A stretch of DNA of 64,000 bases from Fidelibacterota bacterium (GCA_002689995.1 NZIV01000001.1:1-64000); one strand, 5' to 3'; positions 1 through 9,499 are shown, counted from the stretch's first letter. Translations and numbers: made by a program. The notes: generated by a model from the sequence alone, not told the origin.

Positions 1-2
1 CT

Positions 3-986
3 GTTGGTGGCAATAGGCAAAGAGGAGTCGTTGCTGCTGCATCTTATGAGGCGCGAGGATATGGAGTTAAATCTGCTATGCCCTCCATTTTAGCAAAAAA
101 AAAATGTAGAAATCTAATCTTTATAACCCCCCGATTTAAACGATATAAAGAAATATCAGCTCAAATAAAAAATATATTTTTTGATTATACTGATTTAGTT
201 GAGCCTCTTTCACTTGATGAAGCATTTTTAGATGTTACGGAAAATAAAAAAAATATACATTTAGCTAGTGATATAGCAACTGAAATAAGAAAAAGAATCA
301 AAAATGAAATTGGTTTAACTTCTTCTGCTGGAATCTCAACAAATAAATTTATAGCAAAAATAGCAACTGAAATAAATAAGCCTAATGGGCAAAAGACTAT
401 TCATCCTTCTCAAATAAATGATTTTTTAGAAAAATTACCAATTGAAAAGTTCTTTGGAGTTGGGAAAATCACAGAAAAAAAAATGAATGATTTAGGTATT
501 TATAATGGAGCAGATTTAAAAAAGAATAGTTTGGGTACTCTTAAAAGTCATTTTGGAAAAAGTGGTGAACATTTTTATAATATAATTCGCAATACCCATA
601 AAAGTGAAGTAAATCCAAATCGAATACGAAAATCAATTGGTGCTGAACAGACATTCTCTAAAGATATTAACTCAGAAAGTTTCATATTAGATGAATTAAA
701 TAATATTTCAGAGGAACTTGAAAGCAGATTAATTATATCAAAAAATAAAGGCAAAACAGTAACTATAAAATTAAAATATAGTGATTTTAAACAACAGACT
801 AGAAGTAAAACAGTTAATGAATACCTCCAGAAAAAAGAAGATTTTTTCCCAATCATTAGAGACCTCATTTACCAAGAAACAATAATGAAACCTGTTAGAT
901 TGCTTGGAATATCAATTACCAACCTTTATAGCAACAAGAAATTAGATGAAAAAAAAATCAATATACAGCTTAAATTTAATTTGTAA
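3..986 (+). CDS. dinB: DNA polymerase IV (Y-family), 5' truncated by window edge
   Basis: Frame is open from base 3 (VGGNRQRGVVAAASYEARGYGVKSAMPS), then 'DYTDLVEPLSLDEAFLDVT' and 'SSAGISTNKFIAKIATEINKPNG', Y-family catalytic motifs. The annotated M at 78 is internal. Confidence 0.95.
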   Translation, partial: VGGNRQRGVVAAASYEARGYGVKSAMPSILAKKKCRNLIFITPRFKRYKEISAQIKNIFFDYTDLVEPLSLDEAFLDVTENKKNIHLASDIATEIRKRIKNEIGLTSSAGISTNKFIAKIATEINKPNGQKTIHPSQINDFLEKLPIEKFFGVGKITEKKMNDLGIYNGADLKKNSLGTLKSHFGKSGEHFYNIIRNTHKSEVNPNRIRKSIGAEQTFSKDINSESFILDELNNISEELESRLIISKNKGKTVTIKLKYSDFKQQTRSKTVNEYLQKKEDFFPIIRDLIYQETIMKPVRLLGISITNLYSNKKLDEKKINIQLKFNL

Positions 987-1013
987 TTTTTGCTATAATA
1001 TTTTGGAGCCAGA

Positions 1014-1045
1014 GAGTCACAGGTTGGAATTTTGCCACCACGACA
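1014..1045 (+). other. possible decayed tRNA 3'-end (T-arm/acceptor-like) remnant
   Basis: 'GAGTCACAGGTTGGAATTTTGCCACCACGACA' resembles a tRNA T-arm plus acceptor end (ACAGGTTCGAATCCTGYCACCACGACCA) with C->T type changes; no 5' half found. Confidence 0.25.
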
Positions 1046-1069
1046 GAAGAAAAACTTAAAATACCTGGA

Positions 1070-1088
1070 ATAGGTGGGTTTTACCTAT
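1070..1088 (+). terminator. weak hairpin terminator candidate after dinB
   Basis: ATAGGT-GGGTTTT-ACCTAT followed by CAATTTTT. Confidence 0.35.
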
Positions 1089-1194
1089 CAATTTTTAATT
1101 ATTATCAGATATAATTAATTAGGAATATAATTTTTAAGGATATTAAGAAAACACCTTATTATATTAATAAATAATTTTTTTGTAAATTACAAGT

Positions 1195-2703
1195 ATGAAT
1201 AAATATTTAATTACATTTTTATTTTTAAATATTTTATTTTCAGAATTAAATGAAAATAAAATTCGAAATAGAAACATTCAGCATTTTGTATATCGTCAAA
1301 ATACAAATGTTATAACAAATAATAATCGCAATGAGGAAGAACTCATACAATTTATTCAATCAACAATAGAAACTCATCAAATACCAGGATTATCAATCTC
1401 AATTGTAAAAGATCAATACATTATATGGGAAAAACAATTTGGTTATGCAAATATTAATGATGAGATACAGGTTGATGAGAATACTATGTTTATATTATCA
1501 TCTATTTCAAAGACTATTACTGTAACTGCTTTAATGCAATTATATGAACAAAATATGTTTGAACTTGATGATGATATTAATAATTATTTGCCATTTGATG
1601 TCATTCATCCAACTTATCCTAACACGCAAATTACTTTTAAAATGTTACTATCTCATACATCAGGGATTAAAGATAATTGGAATATTATGACATATTATAA
1701 TAGTGATTCACCTTTATCATTAAATTATTATCTTGAACAGTATTTGACACCAGAAGGAAGTTTTTATAATAGTAATTTAAATTTCACTAATTCAAATCCT
1801 GGTACAAATCATACATACACTAATAATGGTGCTGCGTTAATAGGATTATTAGTTGAAGAAATATCAAATCAATCATTTAGTAATTATTGTAATGAAAATA
1901 TATTTGAACCACTATCAATGGAAAATACATTTTGGTATTTATCTGAAATAAATAATCTTAATCAGGTTGCATTACCATATCAATTAACAGGAGGAAATGG
2001 AGATTCTTGCTTTATTATTGGTTGTGGTATTTATGATCAAAATAATCCGTGTTTTTGTGATTCAGAATGTATTTATTATGATGATTGCTGCTCTGATTAT
2101 AACGAAATTTGCGGAGAAGATGGTACTGGAAGTGATCCTGAAAATCTTACTGAATATGAAAATTACGGTTACTCTGATTATCCATCAGGACAACTTAGAA
2201 CATCCTCAAATAATTTAGCTAAATTTATGGGTGCCTATATGAATGGTGGAACTTATAATGGAGTAAATATTTTAAATTCACAAACAATTGAACTAATTAA
2301 AACTATTCATTATCCAACAATTAATTCAATGCAAGGATTAATGTGGTATTATAAAAATCAAAATGGAAGGATACTTTTTGGGCATAATGGTGGAGATTTA
2401 GGCAGCTTAACAGAAATGTTTATATCATTTTCAGATACTATAGGTATAGTATTATTAAGCAATTCAAATAATTATAATGCAATGATTCAAATAGAAAATG
2501 CATTATTAGAATTTACTGAAGAAACCAATTTTATAATAATAGGAGATATTAATTTAGATAGTATTATTAATATTTTAGATGTAATCCTTATTATAAACAT
2601 TATAATAGATAATCAAAGCTTTACCAATTTAGCTGATTTAAATCAAGATGGACTGATAAATATAATAGATATTCTTCAACTTATAAATTTAATTTTAGAC
2701 TAA
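1195..2703 (+). CDS. secreted class C beta-lactamase-fold serine hydrolase with internal somatomedin-B-like insertion and C-terminal dockerin-like module
   Basis: Signal peptide; 'FILSSISKTITVTALMQLYEQ' (SxxK), 'YTNNGAALIG' (YxN), 'FGHNGGDLG' (HxG); Cys-rich 'SCFIIGCGIYDQNNPCFCDSECIYYDDCCSDYNEIC'; C-term 'GDINLDSIINILDVILIINIII...DLNQDGLINIIDILQLINLILD'. Confidence 0.9.
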   Translation: MNKYLITFLFLNILFSELNENKIRNRNIQHFVYRQNTNVITNNNRNEEELIQFIQSTIETHQIPGLSISIVKDQYIIWEKQFGYANINDEIQVDENTMFILSSISKTITVTALMQLYEQNMFELDDDINNYLPFDVIHPTYPNTQITFKMLLSHTSGIKDNWNIMTYYNSDSPLSLNYYLEQYLTPEGSFYNSNLNFTNSNPGTNHTYTNNGAALIGLLVEEISNQSFSNYCNENIFEPLSMENTFWYLSEINNLNQVALPYQLTGGNGDSCFIIGCGIYDQNNPCFCDSECIYYDDCCSDYNEICGEDGTGSDPENLTEYENYGYSDYPSGQLRTSSNNLAKFMGAYMNGGTYNGVNILNSQTIELIKTIHYPTINSMQGLMWYYKNQNGRILFGHNGGDLGSLTEMFISFSDTIGIVLLSNSNNYNAMIQIENALLEFTEETNFIIIGDINLDSIINILDVILIINIIIDNQSFTNLADLNQDGLINIIDILQLINLILD

Positions 2704-2767
2704 CATATATCCCTTATTTAATAATTAAATAAAAAATTTCATTAAAATATAAAAAGGAAAATAAATA

Positions 2768-3220
2768 ATCAAATTATTAATACCACCACCAATACAAGCA
2801 CTATTATCAGCAATTATGATATGGTTAATAAGTAAATACTTCTATAAAGCTAGTTTCAATTTTAATTTAATAAATGAACTCGCATTGTTATGTTTAATAA
2901 GTGGAATAATTATAATTATTTTAGGCATAAATAAATTTAGATTATCTAAAACTACAATTAGCCCTCTTAAGCCGTCTAAAACATCATATTTAGTTAATGA
3001 TGGAATATATAGTTATACAAGAAATCCTATGTATCTTGGACTCCTTTTAATTTTATTTTCAATTGCTATTTATTTAAAAAACTATATAAGTCTTCTATTT
3101 ATACCATTATTCATATTATTCATAACTAAAAATCAGATTTTACCTGAAGAAAAAACTTTAGAAAATATATTTGGAGAAAGATATAAAAATTATAAAAACA
3201 AGGTTAGACGCTGGATTTAG
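2768..3220 (+). CDS. isoprenylcysteine carboxyl methyltransferase / PEMT-like membrane methyltransferase; start possibly non-AUG (ORF track starts at 2816)
   Basis: 'DGIYSYTRNPMYLGLLLIL' motif and multiple TM helices. In-frame upstream sequence IKLLIPPPIQALLSAI fits the family N-terminus. Confidence 0.75.
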   Translation: MKLLIPPPIQALLSAIMIWLISKYFYKASFNFNLINELALLCLISGIIIIILGINKFRLSKTTISPLKPSKTSYLVNDGIYSYTRNPMYLGLLLILFSIAIYLKNYISLLFIPLFILFITKNQILPEEKTLENIFGERYKNYKNKVRRWI

Positions 3221-3333
3221 ATAGATATTCTACTCTGGGATTAGTATTCTAAAGTTTCGAATACTATTACCTTCACATTAATTATTGAAAAATCCTCTTT
3301 CATATGGACTTTTTATATTTTTAAACTATAGTT

Positions 3334-3855
3334 ATGAAATCTTTAAGTGAAAATGAACATAAATTTCATTGGTGTATAAAAGGAACTTTAGAAACAGCAA
3401 TCTCTTCCTCAGATTTATGGAATATTATCTCTAGTCCTTCAAATTTGGAGTTATTTCATCCTTTTTGTGATAAAAATCCAACGATTAATTGGCCTGGTTT
3501 AAATTCTATTGATCAAATTTATTACTATAGTGGATTGATTTTAGAAAGAAAATTTGTAAAGTGGGTTGATAATCAAGGATATAATTTATTTATTGGTACA
3601 AAAAATGGGAAAAAATCATTTGTTACATGGGAAATTGAAGATAAAGGAAAAAAATCAAAATTAATAATATCAATATATCCACACATTTATAATCAAGGTA
3701 AAAAAATAGTTAATTTTTTACCCTTTTTCTTAATAGTAAAACCTAGTTTGACAAATTATATCAATTCTGTAATTAGCGGTTTAGGTTATTATATTAATAC
3801 AAATAATAAGGTTAAGAAAAATCAATTTGGAACCCACAAATTATTTTCAAATTAA
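3334..3855 (+). CDS. SRPBCC-like (polyketide cyclase/dehydrase fold) protein
   Basis: 'ISSSDLWNIISSPSNLELFHPFCDKNPTINWPG' pattern typical of START/SRPBCC N-termini. Confidence 0.55.
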   Translation: MKSLSENEHKFHWCIKGTLETAISSSDLWNIISSPSNLELFHPFCDKNPTINWPGLNSIDQIYYYSGLILERKFVKWVDNQGYNLFIGTKNGKKSFVTWEIEDKGKKSKLIISIYPHIYNQGKKIVNFLPFFLIVKPSLTNYINSVISGLGYYINTNNKVKKNQFGTHKLFSN

Positions 3856-3858
3856 TTA

Positions 3859-4296
3859 TTGAATAAAAAACACTTTGATAACATAATTAATTGTTATGAC
3901 AATGCTCCAATTAATCAAATTTTTAATCCAAAAATGAAACTAAATTTAGGTGAATGTGAAATTGAAATGAAAATATCTAAAAAATTTCATCACTCAGCTA
4001 ATAGCTTGCATGGTTCTATTTATTTTAAAATGTTGGATGATGCTGCTTGGGCTGCTTCAAATACATATATTGATGATTTTTTTTTATTTACATATAATTT
4101 TAATATATATTTAACTAAACCTGTATCCAATGGTATCATTATTTCTAAAGCTAAAGCAGTTTATGAAAAAAATGGTAAAATTAAAGCAAAATCTTTTCTA
4201 TATGATTCAAAAAACAATGAAATAGCGCATGGAGAAGGACTTTTTATGAAAAGTAAGTACTTATTAAAAGATGCCATTAGTTTTTATAATAAATAA
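3859..4296 (+). CDS. PaaI-like hotdog-fold thioesterase
   Basis: 'HHSANSLHGSIYFKMLDDAAWAASNTYI' and 'FNIYLTKPVSNGIIISKAKAVYEKNGKI'; TTG start. Confidence 0.75.
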   Translation: MNKKHFDNIINCYDNAPINQIFNPKMKLNLGECEIEMKISKKFHHSANSLHGSIYFKMLDDAAWAASNTYIDDFFLFTYNFNIYLTKPVSNGIIISKAKAVYEKNGKIKAKSFLYDSKNNEIAHGEGLFMKSKYLLKDAISFYNK

Positions 4297-4404
4297 ATGA
4301 ATAATGATAAGACCCAAAGAAATCAAAAAAAGTAAATCCTACTACAATTATAATAAATATGAAAGCCTCTTTTATAGAGCTTTTCATATTTTGTAAGTTA
4401 TTTT

Positions 4405-5904
4405 ATGAGAAAATATATATTACTAATATTTTTTATAATAATATATGCAGAAGTTTGGGAAAGCTCCTTTAATGCAGGTAATTATGATTATAACTATAAT
4501 TTTATGGGTGGTTCTGAAGTACTTCAATTAGTTAATCATAAAAATAAATTATTTGCATCAATTAGTTATTGGCAAGATGAATCTAATATATGGTATGGTG
4601 GAAATAATTCTAACATTGGTTGGGCGCAGATAATTTCACTTAGTAGTCCAATTGAAGATTGGTCTGTTGATTTGAATTTAGACTCCTATTATTTAAGACC
4701 AGAAATATTAAAACAAGTTATTTTCACAAAGGATATGTTTAATGATATTTTACCAATTCCTGATACTTTATTAATTGTTGCAGCTTATTCTTCAAATTTT
4801 GTTTTTGGTCCCGTAACTGCAAGTGCATTTGTAAGAAACGATCAAGCTGATAATTGGAATATAACTACTATTTATGAAGGAAACCTTCCAGCTGGTGAAA
4901 GTTATTCAATTAGAGATATGCAAATTTATACGGACCAAATAACAGGTGAGGAGATATTATTTACCTCTGTAGGTACAAATGGAATATTTACAGGTAAATA
5001 TAATCCAAATTTAGAAGGAAAGATTCAATGGGATTCAGTTCCAGAATATGGTCCTCTTGATACAAGACCTCTTAGTATTGTTGTTGCAAATAACGCTTTA
5101 TATTTTTCCTCAGGTAATAAAATATATAAGAGAATTGATGGTTCAAATCCCTCATATTCTATCATACATGATTTTAGTGATTTAAGTTCAAATATCAATT
5201 CATCTGTTGGCGGTATAAGAGGTCTAACGGTCATTGCTAATGAAGAAAACGAATCTATGCTTTTAATGTGGTGTCCTAATAGTCAATCAAAAGGTATAAT
5301 ATTTCGTTTAGATCCTAGTTTAGATGGTAGTTTTGAAAGGGTTTATGAAACTAAACTTTCATTACTTGTAGAAGATTATTTACCGGGTACTTCAGTAAAC
5401 TATATATTAGGAGCATATAATGATTTTCTAAAGATTTTTAATCCTTTAGATAATGAATTCTATCATATAGTTGGCTTTGAATCTACAATTCAAGGAGGGA
5501 ATTACCCTTCTTGGAATAGCTATTATAGTGGAGCCTTATTTGCCGTGAGAAATAGTAATGCTGAATATTCCCTAGAAGAAGTTAATGAATCTATATCATT
5601 TACTGACCCTGAATTAGTAGCAACTAGGTGTTATACAGAATCTCCATTTAACAATGAAAACGCCATTTATTTTGGAGGCTTTGATCCAAATGGTTTCTTA
5701 TCAACAAATAAAGCCTGGATATATAAAAAAAAATATACTTTAAATGGTGATTTAAATAATGATGGAACTATTAACGTAATAGATGTGATCCAATTAGTAA
5801 ATATTATTTTAACAAATGAATATGGAGACAATTTTGATATTAATCAAGATGGAACAGTAAATATTTTAGATATTCTCCAATTAATAAATATAATTTTAAA
5901 TTAA
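4405..5904 (+). CDS. secreted protein of unknown function (possible propeller-like) with C-terminal dockerin-like module
   Basis: Signal peptide MRKYILLIFFIIIYA; C-term 'GDLNNDGTINVIDVIQLVNIIL...DINQDGTVNILDILQLINIILN'. Confidence 0.75.
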   Translation: MRKYILLIFFIIIYAEVWESSFNAGNYDYNYNFMGGSEVLQLVNHKNKLFASISYWQDESNIWYGGNNSNIGWAQIISLSSPIEDWSVDLNLDSYYLRPEILKQVIFTKDMFNDILPIPDTLLIVAAYSSNFVFGPVTASAFVRNDQADNWNITTIYEGNLPAGESYSIRDMQIYTDQITGEEILFTSVGTNGIFTGKYNPNLEGKIQWDSVPEYGPLDTRPLSIVVANNALYFSSGNKIYKRIDGSNPSYSIIHDFSDLSSNINSSVGGIRGLTVIANEENESMLLMWCPNSQSKGIIFRLDPSLDGSFERVYETKLSLLVEDYLPGTSVNYILGAYNDFLKIFNPLDNEFYHIVGFESTIQGGNYPSWNSYYSGALFAVRNSNAEYSLEEVNESISFTDPELVATRCYTESPFNNENAIYFGGFDPNGFLSTNKAWIYKKKYTLNGDLNNDGTINVIDVIQLVNIILTNEYGDNFDINQDGTVNILDILQLINIILN

Positions 5905-6120
5905 TAAATAGAATACAAAACCAATAATAAATAGCATTATTTAAAAAATGTTATTTAACATTGTTTTAATATTTATGATTTCATTGGTATAATGAATATC
6001 TTTTATATTTTATTTCTTTTTTGACTTCAATTGTCGAATAAAATCTATATGAAAATTTTAATTAAATAAGAATCTATTTAATAGGTTATTATAATAACAA
6101 AATAAATAAAACAGGTAAAT

Positions 6121-6441
6121 ATGTCAATTTTAAAAAAATACCAGTATGCTATTGAATTATTAGATAAAAATAAAATTCAAGAATGCCTTCATGATGATTA
6201 CGCTTTTACAAATTATTCTCAAGGAAAAATTTTCACTAAATCTGAAGTAGTAAAATGGGCTATGAGTGGTGACGTAAAAAGAGAAAAAGTTAGAATTTTA
6301 TTTGAGAATGAAGACGTAGCAGTAGAACATGCTTTTGTATCATTCAATGATGGAAACAAACAAGCAGTGCTTGCTTTCTATAGGTTTAAAGATGGTAAGA
6401 TAATTTCCTTAGAAACTGGTGCAACAAATCTTAAACATTAA
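6121..6441 (+). CDS. NTF2-like / SnoaL-like small protein
   Basis: Length and pattern 'VEHAFVSFNDGNKQAVLAFYRFKDGKIISLE'. Confidence 0.6.
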   Translation: MSILKKYQYAIELLDKNKIQECLHDDYAFTNYSQGKIFTKSEVVKWAMSGDVKREKVRILFENEDVAVEHAFVSFNDGNKQAVLAFYRFKDGKIISLETGATNLKH

Positions 6442-6470
6442 TTTTTTTTAAGTATTAAACTTAATTAGTA

Positions 6471-7649
6471 ATGAAGAATTTAAAGGTTCTAATTTATTCA
6501 CTTATTAAACAAAATAATTTTATAAAATTATTAATTTTATTGTCAATTTCTTTAAATATAATTTATGCTGAATGTATTGACCTTAATTATGATAATTGTA
6601 TTTATTGGTCTTCATATTGTGAATGGAATGAATCAACAAATCAATGTCAAAATATAGGTGAAGATACTATTAACCCTAATGATGGTCCTTTTCAATTTGA
6701 TTCATTTAATGAATCTGATGGTTTAATAAGTAGTGATAATTATTTAAGTGCTACAGTTTTTTATCCAATAAATAGCGAGCCACCCTATAGTAGTATAGTC
6801 ATCGTACCAGGTGCATTTTCTCCTGAAACAATATTACATGAATGGGGACAATATTATGCATCTCATGGATTCATTGCAATGACTATAGGAATAAATGATT
6901 ACTTAAATGATGATATGAGTGATTTAGCTTTTAGTCTTTTAGATGCAATAGAAGTTTTAAAGCTAGAAAATAATAGATCAGATTCGCCCATTTTAAACAA
7001 AGTTAATATTCATAGTTTTGCGACAAGCGGTTGGTCAATTGGTGGAGGTTCAGCGCAATATGCAGCAACAATTGATTCTAGTTTGAAAGCAGTAATTGCA
7101 TTAAATCCAGGTCTTTCTATACAAGATTATGAAAACTGTACAAATCCAACTTATGATTATTATTGTCTTGTACCAGAACATTTAAATCATTCTAGCTCTG
7201 TATTAATTATTTCGAGTGAAGGAGATATTGAAAATCCAACGGATTTAGATGCCGCAGTTCACTATAATTATACCCCTGAATCAACATCTAAAATGTTATT
7301 TGAAATAGAAAATGGAAATCATGAAACTGGATTAAATCCCTACTCAGGATCAGGAGAATTAGGAGAAAAGGTTATTAATTGGCTTAAATATCACTTATTA
7401 GAAAATTCTAATTATTGTAATATTTTACTTGATATTCCAATCAGCGCTTCTCAGTTTTATACAAATATAGAGTGTCAAGAACTTTTACTAGGAGACATAA
7501 ATGGAGACAACATCGTTAATGTTCAAGATATTCTTTTAGTAATTGATTATATTTTAAATAATGAGTACAATAACAGTGCTGACTTAAACTTAGACGAATT
7601 TACAGATGTATTAGATATTCTGTTAATTATAAACATTATACTAAGCTAA
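6471..7649 (+). CDS. secreted PET-hydrolase/cutinase-like alpha/beta hydrolase with C-terminal dockerin-like module
   Basis: 'GPFQFDSFNESD...YLSATVFYPINSEPPYSSIVIVPGAFSPETILHEWGQYYASHGFIAMTIGIND', nucleophile 'GWSIGGGS', acid 'SSEGDIENPTD', His 'ENGNHETGLNP'; C-term 'GDINGDNIVNVQDILLVIDYIL...DLNLDEFTDVLDILLIINIILS'. Confidence 0.85.
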   Translation: MKNLKVLIYSLIKQNNFIKLLILLSISLNIIYAECIDLNYDNCIYWSSYCEWNESTNQCQNIGEDTINPNDGPFQFDSFNESDGLISSDNYLSATVFYPINSEPPYSSIVIVPGAFSPETILHEWGQYYASHGFIAMTIGINDYLNDDMSDLAFSLLDAIEVLKLENNRSDSPILNKVNIHSFATSGWSIGGGSAQYAATIDSSLKAVIALNPGLSIQDYENCTNPTYDYYCLVPEHLNHSSSVLIISSEGDIENPTDLDAAVHYNYTPESTSKMLFEIENGNHETGLNPYSGSGELGEKVINWLKYHLLENSNYCNILLDIPISASQFYTNIECQELLLGDINGDNIVNVQDILLVIDYILNNEYNNSADLNLDEFTDVLDILLIINIILS

Positions 7650-7750
7650 TTATATATAAAATTAAAATAAAAAACATAATTCTTCATCTTTGAATAACGA
7701 TAGAATCTAATTATTTTAAAACAAAAATCAATGAAATTTGGTTATTATTA

Positions 7751-8083
7751 TTGAAAACAAAACTATTATATATAGCTCAAAATACAATTGAAGGAAATAT
7801 AATTAAAGATGAACTGAATGAAAGAAATATTGCCTGCTACATAACAGGTAGCAGTTTACAGGCCGGTATTGGTGAGTTGCCTATTGATGCTATGTTTAGT
7901 AAAGTTTATGTAAAAGAAGAAGACTTTGAATCTGCAAAAGTGTTTATAAAAGAATATAAAGTAAATCAAAAACTAGACAAGCCCGGTAATTGGATTTGTG
8001 ATTTTTGTAAGGAAAATTCTCCAAATTACATTACCTCTTGCTGGAACTGTAGTAAAGAAAAAGGTATAAATCTGAATTCTTAA
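7751..8083 (+). CDS. DUF2007-like protein with C-terminal zinc ribbon
   Basis: 'LLYIAQNTIEGNIIKDELNERNIACYITG...VYVKEEDFESAKVFI' followed by 'WICDFCKENSPNYITSCWNCSKE' (CxxC...CxxC); TTG start. Confidence 0.7.
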   Translation: MKTKLLYIAQNTIEGNIIKDELNERNIACYITGSSLQAGIGELPIDAMFSKVYVKEEDFESAKVFIKEYKVNQKLDKPGNWICDFCKENSPNYITSCWNCSKEKGINLNS

Positions 8084-8257
8084 AACCTCACTTGATAATA
8101 TAGTTTTTTCTAATTACAATTAGTTTTTAAAAAAAGAAATTGATTTTTTTAAAATTTAGAATTTAAATTGATTAGTTGTGAATTCTTATTTAAAACACCT
8201 AATTTCCTAGTAAGAAAGTATCTTTTATTCAAGCTTTCATATACAATAGATTTAGCT

Positions 8258-9499
8258 ATGAGAAAATATTTAATAATAATATCGATGGCATTATGTTTTT
8301 CGCAAGATTGTGATGATAATATGTTAATGTTTGATTGCGATGGGCTCGCTTTTTGTAATAATGAAGCTGATTTTGGATTTGATTGCTATGTAAACAATGA
8401 ATATTGTGATGATTTTAATCAAGATGGAATTACTGATTCTTGGGTGGGAGATGGATGGTGTGATGATGGAGAATGGGGTTATGATTTTCAATGTGAGGAG
8501 TATAGTTTTGATTGTGGCGATTGCAGTGATGATTTTTTAAACACTCATGGATATTGTAATGATATTCCTGTAGAACATACTTTTAATCATGAGGGTCTTT
8601 CAAGGCTATATTATATATATGAACCTAATATAATTCAAGATAATCCTCCTCTAGTCTTCATTATGCATGGATTTACTGGATCAGCTTTAGGTATAAGTAA
8701 TTATTCCGGTATGAATACCTTAGCTGATGAATATGGTTTCGTTGTTTGTTATCCTCAAGGAACTTCTGACCAAAATGGTAATAACTTTTGGAATGTAGGA
8801 TATAACTTTCATGACAATATTGAAGTGGATGATGTCTCATTCATAATATCACTTGCTGAATATTTACAAGATGAATATGGTTATGATACTAATAATACTT
8901 TTGTAGCAGGCATGTCAAATGGTGCAGAAATGTCTTATAAATTAGCATGTGAAACTGATAATTTTTTTAAATCTATTGCTGCAGTTGCCGGAACCATGTT
9001 TGGTGTTTCTTGGAATTCCTGTAATCCTAATCCTATACCAGTTATGGAAATACATGGTACAAATGATAATGTAACTTTATGGAATGGTGATTATAATGAT
9101 ACTTACTGGGGTCCTTATCCTGGGGTAGAAGAAGTAATTGATTTTTGGGTCGAAGAAAATGATTGTACTAGAAATGAAGAACTCATTTTGCAAAATACAA
9201 ACACCATTAAGAACAGATATTTTGATTGTATTGATAATGCTGAAGTATGGCTTTATGAAGAGGTAGGAGGTGGACATGATTGGCCAAATTACTCAAGTCA
9301 GGAGATTTGGAATTTTTTTAGCCAATATATCTTTAATTTAGGTGATGTTAATGGTGATAATGAAATTAATATTTTAGATGTTATGCAAGTTATAAACTTA
9401 ATTTTATTAAATCAATTTGAGCAAAGTAGTGATTTAAATGAAGATGAGATCGTAAATGTTATTGATGTAATCCAACTTATAAATATTATTTTAAACTAA
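8258..9499 (+). CDS. secreted PHB-depolymerase/LpqC-like esterase with N-terminal Notch/LNR-like Cys-rich region and C-terminal dockerin-like module
   Basis: ORF opens at 8168 but the signal peptide starts at M 8258 (MRKYLIIISMALCFSQDC). 'VGDGWCDDGEWGYDFQCEEYSFDCGDC'; 'PLVFIMHGFTGSALG', 'FVAGMSNGAEMSYKLAC', 'VMEIHGTNDNVTLW', 'GGGHDWPN'; C-term paired F-hands. Confidence 0.87.
   Translation: MRKYLIIISMALCFSQDCDDNMLMFDCDGLAFCNNEADFGFDCYVNNEYCDDFNQDGITDSWVGDGWCDDGEWGYDFQCEEYSFDCGDCSDDFLNTHGYCNDIPVEHTFNHEGLSRLYYIYEPNIIQDNPPLVFIMHGFTGSALGISNYSGMNTLADEYGFVVCYPQGTSDQNGNNFWNVGYNFHDNIEVDDVSFIISLAEYLQDEYGYDTNNTFVAGMSNGAEMSYKLACETDNFFKSIAAVAGTMFGVSWNSCNPNPIPVMEIHGTNDNVTLWNGDYNDTYWGPYPGVEEVIDFWVEENDCTRNEELILQNTNTIKNRYFDCIDNAEVWLYEEVGGGHDWPNYSSQEIWNFFSQYIFNLGDVNGDNEINILDVMQVINLILLNQFEQSSDLNEDEIVNVIDVIQLINIILN

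Noticed and set aside
575-868. 97-aa minus-strand ORF inside dinB
   Set aside because: Antisense to dinB with no recognisable family; typical spurious ORF in AT-rich sequence. The same applies to the other short antisense ORFs (e.g. 5025-5234, 14230-14628, 30068-30361, 36182-36472, 43733-44116, 57986-58303).
1997-2218. 73-aa plus-strand ORF overlapping the SMB insertion
   Set aside because: Out of frame within the 1195-2703 CDS; coding evidence (Cys pattern, catalytic motifs) supports the main frame.
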